From assembly GCF_024171485.1 (NCBI RefSeq), contig NZ_JALJZX010000002.1, positions 558,001-622,000 on the forward strand: 64,000 nt of DNA, written 5' to 3'. Position numbers and translations under genes: made by a program. The notes beneath the pieces are model-generated. The model was not told the origin of the DNA. It searched no databases and was given only the letters and a program-made list of their open reading frames with translations. This stretch comes from Chryseobacterium sp. HSC-36S06 (GTDB lineage: Bacteria; Bacteroidota; Bacteroidia; Flavobacteriales; Weeksellaceae). Shown piece by piece: positions 23,469-32,772 of this stretch; the first letter of the stretch is position 1, and each line of letters begins with the position of its first letter.

Positions 23469-26201
23469 TTAATTTCCCCACGTTTCTTTCACTTCTTCAA
23501 CAAACTCCAGTTGTGGATCCAGAATATCGAGAATTACATTTTTAATAGATTTCATCGAAGTTTCTAAAAGCTGTTTGGAGATTTCTCTTTCTCCGAAAAG
23601 ATGAAGATTCTGCACTCCTTTTGTCACTTCAGCAAAACTCCAGATTCCGCATTGCAGATAATTATCGGGAAATTTTTCTTCGTTTAAAACCGAATAGGCA
23701 TACACACAAAGCTGCATCGCCTGTTTATAATCGTCTCTGAAAAATAATTTTTCAAGCTTTTCTTCGTCTCCGGCTTTTTTCGGTAATAAGACCGAAAGAT
23801 TTTTCGTTTTTGCAGTTTTGAAATCAATAATCCTGAGATTTCCGTTCAGACGGTCAATCCGGTCGATAAAACCATAGAAGTAAACCGGATTTGTTTTTTC
23901 TTCATCGAGGAAAAATTCAACATTTTCAAAATTACCTTCAACACTTAAAATTTCAAGTGAATTTCCTTCCAACAGCAATTTCTTATCATATTCAATGACG
24001 CTCCGCACTACCCTTTCTGCAATGGATTTATGAATGAAATTCATGCCCTTTTCGTAGAATTCTGTTTGGTGTTTCAGTTTTTCGATGGCTTGGTTAATGA
24101 CTTTAACAATAACTTCATCAGAAAACTCTAAATCATTAACTGTTAATTTTTTACCGATAAATTTTTCATAAATATCCTGAAGGGCGTAATGCACCAGATT
24201 CCCATAACTTCTCTGCGAGAGTTCCTCTTCAATCTCACTGGCTTCCCGGGTGTTAAGGATCTTTGTAAGGTAAAAATCCACAGGATTATAAATATATGAA
24301 GTAAGGTGCGATGCAGAAATTCTTTTTTTCCATTCATCAAGTTTCTCCATCACCGTCTCTGTTTTCTCAATGTGCATCGGCTCCTGGCGTATAGGATCCG
24401 AAGAATTTTCGATGATGATATTTTCAATTTGGTGATGGGGATCTTCAATCTCGATCTGGGTAATAAAACGGCTCTTTTCCCCCGTATTTACTCCCGAACC
24501 CAAGGCGTTAAAAAGCAGATGGACATTATTGCAGTCCTGAATTAAACGGTAAAAATGGTAGGCGTAAATTCCGTCGTTTTCCAGAAATGTATGCAACCCG
24601 AAATGTTTGCGGATATCAAACGGTACATAGGTATTCTGTGAATTCCCGAGCGGCAGTTTTCCTTCATTTGCAGAGAGCAAAATAATATTTTCGAAGTTTA
24701 AAAGTCTAGTCTCCAAAAGCCCCATCACCTGTAAACCCGCTAACGGCTCACCCTGAAAGTCAATAGCCTCAGAACTCACGAGCTGGTTGATCAGCACTTC
24801 CAGCGTTTCCATATTGATAGGGAATGAATATGGCGAAAGCTGATTTTTAATGATCTTAAAACTCTTTTCAAAGTGAGCAATATTTTCATATAAAATATCA
24901 TCCAGTTCTCTGAATTTCAGCGCATAACAGTAACTGATCAGAAGATCTAAAAATTCATTTACAGACGGCGGTCTCCGAAACAGCTGAAAATAAGATAGAT
25001 CAGAAAGCAACTCTGAGAACTGTTTTTTGGATATATAAACAATATTTCTTTCTTCAATGGTCGCTTTGAAAACCGAGATCATATTTCTGTCTGCGTCTCC
25101 GTTCGGAAGTTCTTCTAAAACGGCAAGCACATCATTATAGTAATAGGAAGAATCCTTTTGTTCAAGCTGTTTCTGAAGATAAAACAGTTTTTTCATGGCA
25201 TTGCTGAACGCAAGATTTTTCAGCGGGAATCCCATGGTGATGTTAAGATATTCTACCGTGCTGATCGCATCTAAAGTTGCAGGAAGCAAATTTTCGTCGA
25301 GTAAAACAACGGCAGTTTTCGACAGATCCTCTGGATTGATTTCTTTAAAAATTTCAGGCAGCACTTTCGCCTGGGTTATGTTCCCCGAAACTTCGTAGAC
25401 TTTGATCTTTTTTTTCTGCGCAAAATCATTCTCTATCCAAGTGAAAGACCGGCTTTCATTAAATTCTTTCCAGGTTTTATGGCTGCGCAGAAATTTTCCG
25501 GCTTCCTGTCTTTCATCATTCACATAATACTCATCCGCCTGAAAAAAACACTGTGCTTTATCCCACTGCAAAAGACTCTTAACCAGTTTTTCCTCTACAG
25601 GAGTAAACGCATTAAATCCGCAGAAGACAAATTTTTCATCAGTTTTCTGTGCGAAATCTTCAATTTTATTCTTTGCAGCTTCATGAATCATTCCTGATGT
25701 TGCCCAGTTTTTCTCATTGAGCTTCATCTTAAGTAGCGGAAGAAACACTGTCATTTTCTGCCAGAAATTGAGAAATCTTTTTCTTGGCGTATCTTCGGAT
25801 TCTCCCAGATTTTCGGACCAGTTTTTAATTCTTTCCTCGTCGAACATGTAGACCAAAACCTGCTCATCGCTCTCTGAAAATTTCAGGATATCGTCCCAAT
25901 CCTTCAAAAGCGTAGGAAACCATTTCAAAAAATTAGCAAAATCCTCCGATGGATAAAGTTCGCGGTAAACCTCAAAAGCAAAGAGCCAGAGCGAAATGCC
26001 CTGAATAGGCTGCTTCCCCGAGAGATTTTTAATTAAATCTTCTACGGTGAAAAAGTTGGGTAGAAAGCCCGAATACTGCTTTTCTCTGAGGATTTTTTTA
26101 ATGAAAACCACAGGTCTTTTACCCGGAAGCACAATATTGAATTCCGACAGATCTGATGTTTGGGAAAGAAGTTCGGTGATGATTTTATCAAGAAATTTCA
26201 T
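23469..26201 (-). CDS. AddB/RecB-like nuclease, PD-(D/E)XK family
   Basis: The 910 aa protein has an inactive helicase-like N-terminal two-thirds (a UvrD-like fold without a Walker A; LPGKRPVVFIKKIL, LLSANEGKLPLG) and a C-terminal PD-(D/E)XK nuclease domain with GNLVHYALQDIYEKF, FIDRIDRL and IIDFKTAK. This matches AddB-type subunits of recombinational DNA-repair helicase-nucleases in Bacteroidota. The AddA partner is not in the window. The start at 26201 (MKFLDKII) is preferred to an ATG 12 codons upstream because a TAAAGATG/CATCTTTA box (26210-26217) and the terminator of the preceding gene lie just beyond. Confidence 0.85.
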   Translation of the reverse strand: MKFLDKIITELLSQTSDLSEFNIVLPGKRPVVFIKKILREKQYSGFLPNFFTVEDLIKNLSGKQPIQGISLWLFAFEVYRELYPSEDFANFLKWFPTLLKDWDDILKFSESDEQVLVYMFDEERIKNWSENLGESEDTPRKRFLNFWQKMTVFLPLLKMKLNEKNWATSGMIHEAAKNKIEDFAQKTDEKFVFCGFNAFTPVEEKLVKSLLQWDKAQCFFQADEYYVNDERQEAGKFLRSHKTWKEFNESRSFTWIENDFAQKKKIKVYEVSGNITQAKVLPEIFKEINPEDLSKTAVVLLDENLLPATLDAISTVEYLNITMGFPLKNLAFSNAMKKLFYLQKQLEQKDSSYYYNDVLAVLEELPNGDADRNMISVFKATIEERNIVYISKKQFSELLSDLSYFQLFRRPPSVNEFLDLLISYCYALKFRELDDILYENIAHFEKSFKIIKNQLSPYSFPINMETLEVLINQLVSSEAIDFQGEPLAGLQVMGLLETRLLNFENIILLSANEGKLPLGNSQNTYVPFDIRKHFGLHTFLENDGIYAYHFYRLIQDCNNVHLLFNALGSGVNTGEKSRFITQIEIEDPHHQIENIIIENSSDPIRQEPMHIEKTETVMEKLDEWKKRISASHLTSYIYNPVDFYLTKILNTREASEIEEELSQRSYGNLVHYALQDIYEKFIGKKLTVNDLEFSDEVIVKVINQAIEKLKHQTEFYEKGMNFIHKSIAERVVRSVIEYDKKLLLEGNSLEILSVEGNFENVEFFLDEEKTNPVYFYGFIDRIDRLNGNLRIIDFKTAKTKNLSVLLPKKAGDEEKLEKLFFRDDYKQAMQLCVYAYSVLNEEKFPDNYLQCGIWSFAEVTKGVQNLHLFGEREISKQLLETSMKSIKNVILDILDPQLEFVEEVKETWGN

Positions 26202-26241
26202 AAGGAATGTAAAGATGAAAAGTAAGGAAAATTTCATAAAA

Positions 26242-26274
26242 AAACATCAGGAAAATCTTATAATCCTGATGTTT
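26242..26274 (-). terminator. terminator of the lipoprotein gene at 26298-26714
   Basis: Perfect 11-bp stem AAACATCAGGA/TCCTGATGTTT with an 11-nt loop, followed on the minus strand by a T-rich tract. Confidence 0.7.
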
Positions 26275-26297
26275 AAAAATGATATACTGATCTGTGT

Positions 26298-26714
26298 TTA
26301 TTCAACTATAATTGTACGCTCGATCCACGTATTAGCGCCGGCTGCATCTTTGCCGGTCCAGAATTTAAAGAGATAAGTTCCTGTTTCCTGAGGCCGGAAA
26401 TTAATCTGAGAAGTTCTGGTCGCCATTTCACCGCAACCCGCAGAGGTTTTAAATTTATAAGAAATCACTTTACGCTCAAGCGGTGCAGTGTGCTGATAAT
26501 CGTAGCCGTAAAAGCCCTCGCATTGTGTGCTGAACTGCGAGTAGGTTTTGATCGTCTGCGTACTGTAAATATCCATCGTATCCTGTGCGATTTTCACACT
26601 GTCGATTTTTAAAGGTTCGGTGCTGGTGATTTCATCGCCCTCGAGCCGGTCATTACAACTCGCTAAACCAAATAGTAAAACAGCAGTAAAAATTGATTTG
26701 AATATTGTTTTCAT
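26298..26714 (-). CDS. hypothetical lipoprotein
   Basis: The 138 aa protein has an SPase II signal (FGLASC lipobox). The mature part has two possible disulfide Cys (STQCEG, SAGCGE), and its second half (SQINFRPQETGTYLFKFW...WIERTIIVE) reads like an immunoglobulin-like beta-sandwich strand pattern. Family not recognised. It has its own -7 box (26720-26727, minus) and terminator, so it is monocistronic. Confidence 0.7.
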   Translation of the reverse strand: MKTIFKSIFTAVLLFGLASCNDRLEGDEITSTEPLKIDSVKIAQDTMDIYSTQTIKTYSQFSTQCEGFYGYDYQHTAPLERKVISYKFKTSAGCGEMATRTSQINFRPQETGTYLFKFWTGKDAAGANTWIERTIIVE

Positions 26715-26719
26715 AAAAG

Positions 26720-26727
26720 CAAATTTA
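26720..26727 (-). promoter_or_regulatory. -7 box (TAAATTTG) of the lipoprotein gene
   Basis: Perfect reverse-strand match with a short leader before the start at 26714. Confidence 0.5.
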
Positions 26728-26766
26728 TTAGTGAAACAGTAACAATAATCACTTTAATCTAATGAA

Positions 26767-27402
26767 TTAAGAATTGAAATTTCCCTTTGATAAATATACC
26801 ACTTTTTTGGTTTCGAAAAAGTCTGTTTCGAAAAATTTATGAAGACTGAAAATTTCAGCTTTCATACCCGCAAGTTCTTCAGATAAATCGCCGCCTTTTA
26901 AATATAAAACACCGTTATGCTTCGGATTGAACTGCTCTTTTTCGAATTTTCCCTTTAACCATCGGAGGAAAACCGGCATCTGTGTTACCGCCCGGCTTAC
27001 CACAAAATGAAATTTTTCCTTAAGATCTTCCGCCCGGCCATGGATTGCAGTGACATTCTTTAAGCCGATCCCCTGAGAAACTTCCTTCACTACGGTGATC
27101 TTTTTACCAATTGAATCAATCAGGGTAAAATGCGAATCCGGAAACAGGATTGCCAGCGGAATCCCGGGAAAACCGCCGCCGGTTCCGATATCCAGAACTT
27201 TTGTATTGGGTGCAAATTCCATGACTTTGGCGATTCCAAGCGAGTGCAGAATATGTTTTTCATAAAGTGAATCCATATCTTTTCGGGAAATCACATTTAT
27301 TTTTTCGTTCCATTCCCCGTAGAGTTCTTGCAGTGTACTAAACTGTTCTTTCTGTTGTTCGGTAAGGTTCGGAAAATACTTTTCAATAAGTTCAGCAGGC
27401 AT
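26767..27402 (-). CDS. rsmG: 16S rRNA (guanine-527-N7)-methyltransferase RsmG
   Basis: Methylates G527 of 16S rRNA using SAM. The 211 aa fit the GidB family. The N-terminal helix carries the LYGEWNEKINVISRKD motif, then HILHSLG. The SAM loop is VLDIGTGGGFPGIPLAI near residue 70, followed by DSIGKK and the VVSRAV motif. The -7 box at 27419-27426 (minus) is divergent from the aminotransferase promoter. Confidence 0.95.
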   Translation of the reverse strand: MPAELIEKYFPNLTEQQKEQFSTLQELYGEWNEKINVISRKDMDSLYEKHILHSLGIAKVMEFAPNTKVLDIGTGGGFPGIPLAILFPDSHFTLIDSIGKKITVVKEVSQGIGLKNVTAIHGRAEDLKEKFHFVVSRAVTQMPVFLRWLKGKFEKEQFNPKHNGVLYLKGGDLSEELAGMKAEIFSLHKFFETDFFETKKVVYLSKGNFNS

Positions 27403-27418
27403 TTTATTTAAATTTCCA

Positions 27419-27426
27419 CAAATTTA
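27419..27426 (-). promoter_or_regulatory. -7 box (TAAATTTG) of rsmG
   Basis: Perfect reverse-strand box 16 nt before the rsmG start. Confidence 0.55.
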
Positions 27427-27459
27427 AAAAAACAAGTTCAGAACCTTGCAGAAAAAAAT

Positions 27460-27467
27460 TATCTTTG
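27460..27467 (+). promoter_or_regulatory. -7 box (TATCTTTG) of the aminotransferase gene
   Basis: Perfect box. An in-frame TTG at 27465 falls inside it and so cannot be the start. Confidence 0.6.
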
Positions 27468-27485
27468 AATTTATTAAGAATGATT

Positions 27486-28685
27486 ATGGAAAAACACTCT
27501 GAAAGGCTTAGCAGAATGAGCTTTTCGCAAACATTTGTAATGAGCAACAAAGTTCGGGAAATGAAAGCCAATGGTCTCGATGTCATCAGTTTAACCCTCG
27601 GCGAACCCGACTTCGACGTACCAAAAAACATTAAGGAAGCCGCTTTTGAAGCCATTAATAATAATTTCAGCCACTACTCGCCGGTTCCGGGATTTTTAGA
27701 TTTAAGGCAGGCAATCTGTGAAAAACTGAAACGCGACAATAACCTGAATTATCTACCCTCCCAGATTTGTGTGTCAAATGGAGCAAAACAGTCTATTTTA
27801 AATGTTCTGGCATCTGTGCTTAATGACGGTGATGAAGTTATTCTGCCCGCGCCATATTGGGTAAGTTACGATGAAATGGTAAAAATGATGGGCGGAAAAT
27901 CTGTTTTTGTGGAAACTTCTATCGAAAGCGAGTTTAAAATGACCGCAGAACAGCTGGAAAAAGCCATTACTCCAAAAACAAAGGTTTTACTTTACAGTTC
28001 ACCGTGCAACCCTTCCGGAAGCGTTTATACCTACGATGAACTCGAAAAAATTGCAGATGTTGTGGCGAAACATCCACAAATCACTATTATCTCCGATGAG
28101 ATTTATGAATATATCAATTACGACGGTAAACATACTTCTATTGCCGAATTTCCACAGGTCTATGAACAGACCGCGGTGATTAACGGAATGTCGAAAGCGT
28201 TTGCAATGACAGGCTGGCGAATCGGTTATTCAGCCTGCCCGAAATGGCTTGCGGAAGGCTGTGAGAAAATCCAGGGACAGATGACGAGCGGCGCCAATAC
28301 GATGGCACAGAAAGCATCGGTAACCGCCCTGAAAACTGATCCTTCGGAGTACCGTTACATGATCGACGAATTCCAAAAAAGAAGAGATATCGTATACAAT
28401 CTGATGAAAGAAATTCCCGGATTTAAAGTGAATTATCCGGAAGCTGCCTTTTATTTCTTCCCGGATATCTCGTTCTACATCGGTAAAAAACTGAACGGAA
28501 CTGAGATTGAAAACGCCGATGATTTCGCGATGTTTCTTCTCGAAAATGCTTATGTGGGAACAGTTGGCGGTGTGTCTTTCGGCAACCCGAACTGTATCCG
28601 CTTTTCTTATGCTGCTTCAGAAAAAGAACTGAAGGATGCAATGAACAGAATTAAAGTTTGTCTTGAAGAAGCAGTTGTAGGTTAA
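27486..28685 (+). CDS. class I aminotransferase (aspartate aminotransferase-like)
   Basis: A PLP enzyme of 399 aa, fold type I. The PLP Lys is K237 in NGMSKAFAMTGWRIGY. Other hallmarks are TLGEPDFDVP, the SNGAKQSI PLP-phosphate region, PAPYWVSY, SSPCNPSG and the Arg in CIRFSYA that binds the substrate carboxylate. It is most like the bacterial Ib aspartate/prephenate aminotransferases. Start chosen at 27486 (MEKHSERL). An ATG two codons earlier (27480) is possible. A terminator lies between it and the convergent downstream gene. Confidence 0.88.
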   Translation: MEKHSERLSRMSFSQTFVMSNKVREMKANGLDVISLTLGEPDFDVPKNIKEAAFEAINNNFSHYSPVPGFLDLRQAICEKLKRDNNLNYLPSQICVSNGAKQSILNVLASVLNDGDEVILPAPYWVSYDEMVKMMGGKSVFVETSIESEFKMTAEQLEKAITPKTKVLLYSSPCNPSGSVYTYDELEKIADVVAKHPQITIISDEIYEYINYDGKHTSIAEFPQVYEQTAVINGMSKAFAMTGWRIGYSACPKWLAEGCEKIQGQMTSGANTMAQKASVTALKTDPSEYRYMIDEFQKRRDIVYNLMKEIPGFKVNYPEAAFYFFPDISFYIGKKLNGTEIENADDFAMFLLENAYVGTVGGVSFGNPNCIRFSYAASEKELKDAMNRIKVCLEEAVVG

Positions 28686-28708
28686 TTACACCTGTTACCA
28701 GAAATAAA

Positions 28709-28737
28709 AAAAAGGTTCGGAAATTCCGAACCTTTTT
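28709..28737. terminator. bidirectional terminator
   Basis: Stem AAAAGGTTCGG/CCGAACCTTTT with a short AT loop between convergent genes. Confidence 0.85.
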
Positions 28738-28755
28738 ATTTTTGATGAAGATTTA

Positions 28756-29535
28756 TTAGAATTTAATAATATCTTTCATTTTTTCGTTTTCTTCGTTAAC
28801 CATGTCATCGTCAACAAGGATTTTTCCGCTGTGTTCGTCAATGATGATTTTCTTTCTCTGCGCGATTTCCATCTGTTTCTGTGGAGGCAGCGTAAAGAAT
28901 GATCCTTTCGGCGCACCTCTTTCCAGACCTACAACCGCTAAACCTGTTGGTGAATTGGTGCGGATTCTCTGGTAAGAAGCCAATAATCTTTCGTCGATAT
29001 TCTTAGCAAATTCCTTAGATTTTTCGATTAAGAAATCCTCTTCTTTCTGTGTTTCTGCAACCAGATTTTCAAGCTCTTCTTTCTTGAATTTAAGGTGATT
29101 CTTCAATTCACTGATTTTGTTGTTCAGTTCCTCAAAAGTTTCGTTTTTGTGCGCGATTTTCACACCGAATTCTTTAATTCTCTTTTCAGCCAGCTGAATT
29201 TCAAGATCCTGGAATTCAATTTCTTTTTCTAAGGCTTCAAATTCCTTATTATTTCTAACAGTTTCCTGTTGAGCTTTGTATTTGTCGATCAAAGTTTTAG
29301 CGTGATTAATCACTTCATTCTTCGTGCTGATTTCATCATTCTGTTCTTTGATTTCAGTTTGAAACTTCTCGGCTCTTTTTTCCAGACCTTCGATTTCAAT
29401 TTCTAAATCCTCAACTTCAATCGGTAATTCACCTCTTGTGTTGCGGATCTCGTCTAATCTTGAATCGATGATTTGCAAGTCGTAAAGCGCCCTTAACTTA
29501 TCTTCAACAGAGATTTCTACAGTTTTTTTAGCCAT
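28756..29535 (-). CDS. coiled-coil protein with a cysteine-less C4 zinc-ribbon remnant
   Basis: The 259 aa protein has a long coiled coil (about residues 35-180, rich in Glu/Lys heptads). It ends in the zf-RING_7-type C-terminal region (GLAVVGLERGAPKGSFFTLPPQ...KKIIIDEHSGKILVDDDMV). In the family this region carries four zinc Cys (pattern CxxC ... CxxC). Here all four positions are replaced (APKGS and DEHSG), so no zinc can bind. The rest of the domain is intact. It follows the Nif3-like gene by 4 nt, a pairing common in bacteria. Function unknown. Confidence 0.82.
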   Translation of the reverse strand: MAKKTVEISVEDKLRALYDLQIIDSRLDEIRNTRGELPIEVEDLEIEIEGLEKRAEKFQTEIKEQNDEISTKNEVINHAKTLIDKYKAQQETVRNNKEFEALEKEIEFQDLEIQLAEKRIKEFGVKIAHKNETFEELNNKISELKNHLKFKKEELENLVAETQKEEDFLIEKSKEFAKNIDERLLASYQRIRTNSPTGLAVVGLERGAPKGSFFTLPPQKQMEIAQRKKIIIDEHSGKILVDDDMVNEENEKMKDIIKF

Positions 29536-29539
29536 ATTT

Positions 29540-30637
29540 TTATAAAAAATAATTTACAGGATTTGTTTTCTCAACAGATTTTGAGACTGCAAATTTAGGA
29601 AAAATTTCCGATAAAATCTCAATTAATTGTTGGGTTACAAATTGTTCGGACTCAAAATGACCGATGTCGCAAATGAGCATTTTATCTTCACTCTTAAAAA
29701 AATCATGATACTTTACATCGCCTGTGAGATATGCATCGCATTGCTGAGAAAGCGCCGCTTGGATTCCGTTAGCGCCACTTCCGCCCAGCACCCCTACTCT
29801 TTTAATTTTTCTGCTGTTCAAAGGTGAGTGGCGAATGACCTTCAAAAGGAATTTTTCCTTTACAAACTTCAGAAAATCAGTTTCATCCATTTCTGTTTTA
29901 AGGTCGCCAAATCTTCCAAGTCCGGAATACTGATTCTCGTTTTCGAGCGAGATGATTTGGTAAGCGACTTCTTCGTAAGGATGTGCATTTTTCATTGCAG
30001 CGATGATCTGCCGCTGTTTAAAATTTTCAAAAATTACAGAAATAAGTTTTTCCTGAGCATTTTCACGGATATTTTGGGTTCCCGAAAATGGATTGGAACC
30101 CTCCATGGGTCTGAATGTCCCATTACCATTTACCGAAAAACTGCATTCGTCATAAAAACCTATATTGCCCGCTCCAGCCTCAAAAAGTGCTTCTTTAAGT
30201 ATTTCAGCGTGATCATCCGGCACATAGACTTCCAGTTTTTTCAGGTTCTGTGACTTAGGCATCAACACCTTTTGATCCTGTAACGCCAACTCTTCGCAGA
30301 TTCTGAAATTTACCCCGAAATAATCATTATCGAACGCAGTGTGGATGGCATAAATCGCAATTTTATTTTCAATTGCTTTCAAAACCGCACGTTCAACATA
30401 ATTCTTTCCTGTTATCGATTTTAGCCCGGAGAAAATAATAGGGTGAAAAGTGACGATTAAATTTTGTTTATTTGAAATAGCTTCTTCCACAACATTTTCC
30501 ATAGCATCATGACAAACCAGAATTCCTGTAACTTCCCGCTGCGGATTTCCGCATAGAAGTCCTACATTATCAAAATCCTCTGCCTGCTGGATCTGGATTT
30601 TCTTTTCTATTTGAGAAATAGCCTCTTTTACCGTCAT
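29540..30637 (-). CDS. Nif3-like dinuclear metal-centre protein
   Basis: The 365 aa protein is of the YbgI/NIF3 family. It has the N-terminal half (FDNVGLLCG, VTFHPIIFSGLKSI, IHTAFDN), an inserted PII/CutA-like domain of about 110 aa (about 125-235, KLEVYVPDDHAEILKEAL to HPYEEVAYQI), and the C-terminal half (GVLGGSGANG, DVKYHDFF, DIGHFESEQ). The metal ligands are the His of FHP, Asp of AFDN, His of GHFESE and its Glu. The first His of the usual HHP is Phe here. Molecular function of the family is uncertain. Cotranscribed with the coiled-coil gene. Confidence 0.88.
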   Translation of the reverse strand: MTVKEAISQIEKKIQIQQAEDFDNVGLLCGNPQREVTGILVCHDAMENVVEEAISNKQNLIVTFHPIIFSGLKSITGKNYVERAVLKAIENKIAIYAIHTAFDNDYFGVNFRICEELALQDQKVLMPKSQNLKKLEVYVPDDHAEILKEALFEAGAGNIGFYDECSFSVNGNGTFRPMEGSNPFSGTQNIRENAQEKLISVIFENFKQRQIIAAMKNAHPYEEVAYQIISLENENQYSGLGRFGDLKTEMDETDFLKFVKEKFLLKVIRHSPLNSRKIKRVGVLGGSGANGIQAALSQQCDAYLTGDVKYHDFFKSEDKMLICDIGHFESEQFVTQQLIEILSEIFPKFAVSKSVEKTNPVNYFL

Positions 30638-30697
30638 TTTCTTAAGTTTGTAGCGAAAATAAGAATTATTTCTTTAATTTTAATCGTGAATAAACCT

Positions 30698-31525
30698 ATG
30701 GAAAAGGAACATGACTTCATATCTGAGCGAACAAAATGGAAACGTCAGGTCTACCGTATTATTTTTCTCTCGGATACCAGGCTTGGGAAACTTTTCGATC
30801 TTGTTCTTTTGCTCCTCATTCTGTTGAGCACCTTCATCGTTATGATGGAAAGTGTTCAGATCTTCGATGCGAAACTTCATCTTCTTTTTGTAATCCTTGA
30901 AATCATCATTACCGCTTTTTTTACTGTTGAATATGTCTTAAGAATACTCACCATCAAAAATAAGAAAGCCTATATTTTCAGTTTTTTCGGAATTATCGAT
31001 TTTCTCGCCATACTTCCTTTTTACCTGAGTCTGTTTTTCCCGATTACGAAGTATTTTCTGATTTTAAGAATGCTGAGAATGCTCAGAGTATTCAGGATTT
31101 TCAATCTTCTGGACTTTATGAACGATGGCTATTTCATCGTAAGAGCCCTGAAACACAGTTCCCGAAAAATTTATATTTTTCTTCTGTTCTTGGTGATATT
31201 CTCGGTTATTGTAGGATCACTAATGTTTATGGTAGAAGGTCACCGCGAAGGATTCGAGAGCATTCCCCAAAGTATTTACTGGGCAGTGGTAACCGTAACG
31301 ACGGTTGGTTACGGTGATGTTTCGCCCGGCACCCCACTGGGAAAATTCCTCTCTGTACTTCTCATGCTTGCCGGTTATTCTATCATCGCAGTACCAACCG
31401 GGATTGTGACCGCCGAAATGAGGAACAAAAGACAAAATCTTGAAAAGGTCTGCGGGCGATGCGGGAACGAGGATATTGATGACGATGCACGATACTGTAA
31501 AATCTGCGGTGAAAAAGTGGTATAA
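30698..31525 (+). CDS. voltage-gated potassium channel with C-terminal zinc ribbon
   Basis: The 275 aa protein has six membrane helices. S4 carries regularly spaced Arg (LRMLRMLRVFRIF), the voltage sensor. The pore loop is TVTTVGYGD, the K+ selectivity filter, followed by S6. The cytoplasmic tail ends in a rubredoxin-like CGRCGNEDIDDDARYCKICG zinc ribbon, which may tune gating or assembly. The first ATG in frame is at 30698. The upstream extension would need a TTG inside the divergent nif3 gene. Confidence 0.93.
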   Translation: MEKEHDFISERTKWKRQVYRIIFLSDTRLGKLFDLVLLLLILLSTFIVMMESVQIFDAKLHLLFVILEIIITAFFTVEYVLRILTIKNKKAYIFSFFGIIDFLAILPFYLSLFFPITKYFLILRMLRMLRVFRIFNLLDFMNDGYFIVRALKHSSRKIYIFLLFLVIFSVIVGSLMFMVEGHREGFESIPQSIYWAVVTVTTVGYGDVSPGTPLGKFLSVLLMLAGYSIIAVPTGIVTAEMRNKRQNLEKVCGRCGNEDIDDDARYCKICGEKVV

Positions 31526-31528
31526 AAA

Positions 31529-31555
31529 AGAAGATGCATTTTCAGCATCTTCTAT
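31529..31555 (+). terminator. probable terminator after the K+ channel gene
   Basis: Nine-bp stem AGAAGATGC/GCATCTTCT, loop ATTTTCA, weak T-tract. Confidence 0.55.
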
Positions 31556-31618
31556 TCTTCTCATAAATTTGTGTTTATATTGAGTCGTTCTTAGTGATCG
31601 TTTTTTGCATGTCGTATG

Positions 31619-32479
31619 CTAATCTTTAAACAGTGAAACTCGGGTCATCGATTCTATACGGACAGAAACCGTCTGGTCAGCCGTCATCCACAATTGATAA
31701 CCTTTAGTTGCTTCAGGTATGCTGAGCGGGTCTGCTATTGTATAGAAATAAAAAGTAACAACTTTTGGAACACCACTGGATCCTGAAGGCAGGAGGGCAA
31801 TGGAATTAATTTCGAAACCTGAATCCGGATTTTTGAAGGTTGCCAGAAGAGATCCTGTTGAGTTAGATCCGGCAGTAGCGGTAGCAACAACCCTCCATAC
31901 GTGTACCTGTCCCATAATCAGATTCTCTCTCCAGCGCTGTGTCGCAGCAGTTGCACCCGAATAAATATTGGCTGTTACACCAGGGTATGGAACTGTCGTT
32001 TCAGGCCAGCTGGTGGTAGGGCTCGGCGCAAAAACTAGCGGTGTGGTATATAAAACCTGTACAGGTGGGCCATAAGTATTCCCTGCACCTGCTAAACTCA
32101 GCGTGGGTTTTACCCCTCCTGCGCCTGAATCTACTTTCACCACCCCATCATTCCCTGCTACGGAACTGGTTGCTACAAATAATTGCCTCCATACCAGTCC
32201 GTCCCAGAATTCAAATCGGTCTGCGGTTGTATTGTAAATAAGTGTGCCTGCCGCCAAATTTAAGTTTACAACTCCTGCGGGAGGAACGGTTAGCGGATCA
32301 TTGTCTGCGAGTTTAGTATCCCGTTCCGAATCTGTAAGACGCGGTACCAAGATTCCTTTTTCGTTGGAATTGATGTCTAAAACAGTAGCTCCATTGGGTG
32401 TGGTGGTATTGATGCCCACCTGCGCATGCGAAATCGTAAATAGAATTAACGAAATTCCCAGAATAAATTTGTTTCTCAT
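31619..32479 (-). CDS. secreted surface protein, QVGINTTTP-type N-terminus
   Basis: The 286 aa protein has a Sec signal ending ISHAQ, followed by VGINTTTPNGATVLDINSNEKGILVPRLT. Many secreted or fibre-like Bacteroidota proteins share this opening. The rest (LIYNTTADRFEFWDGLVWRQL and a Ser/Thr/Gly-rich C-terminal beta region) suggests an extracellular beta-rich protein. No sorting domain is seen. An ATG at 32479 is preferred to the GTG one codon earlier. Function unknown. Confidence 0.75.
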   Translation of the reverse strand: MRNKFILGISLILFTISHAQVGINTTTPNGATVLDINSNEKGILVPRLTDSERDTKLADNDPLTVPPAGVVNLNLAAGTLIYNTTADRFEFWDGLVWRQLFVATSSVAGNDGVVKVDSGAGGVKPTLSLAGAGNTYGPPVQVLYTTPLVFAPSPTTSWPETTVPYPGVTANIYSGATAATQRWRENLIMGQVHVWRVVATATAGSNSTGSLLATFKNPDSGFEINSIALLPSGSSGVPKVVTFYFYTIADPLSIPEATKGYQLWMTADQTVSVRIESMTRVSLFKD

Positions 32480-32482
32480 CAC

Positions 32483-32700
32483 CTGTGTATTTTGTGTAAA
32501 ATAAAGTTACCTACAATCCAAAAAATAAAATACCGTCAAAACACCTTTTTTTATTAATTATTTTAACCGTAAATTGTAATTATTCAAAAATAAACACCAA
32601 AAAAGAAACTTGCATAAAAACATTTTTTTTAGCACCTTAATGAAATTAATCAATGGTATAAAGCTTTTAGGAAGAAAGCGGTACGGTAATACACAAAAAA
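32483..32700. other. AT-rich intergenic region
   Basis: Holds a TAACTTTA near-consensus -7 box on the minus strand for the gene at 32479. Otherwise long A/T runs with no convincing gene. The open frame at 32610 on the plus strand has no homology features or promoter. Confidence 0.5.
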
Positions 32701-32729
32701 AACGAACACTTCAGATTGAAGTGTTCGTT
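32701..32729 (-). terminator. terminator of the dual peptidyl-prolyl isomerase gene
   Basis: Perfect 13-bp stem AACGAACACTTCA/TGAAGTGTTCGTT, loop GAT, followed on the minus strand by T-rich sequence. Confidence 0.85.
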
Positions 32730-32772
32730 TATATCATTCTTAAAATTAAGTTAAAAGCTCTAAAATCTTCGT

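Noticed and set aside
29627-30253. Two plus-strand frames inside the Nif3-like gene
   Set aside because: Antisense shadows of a well-supported coding gene.
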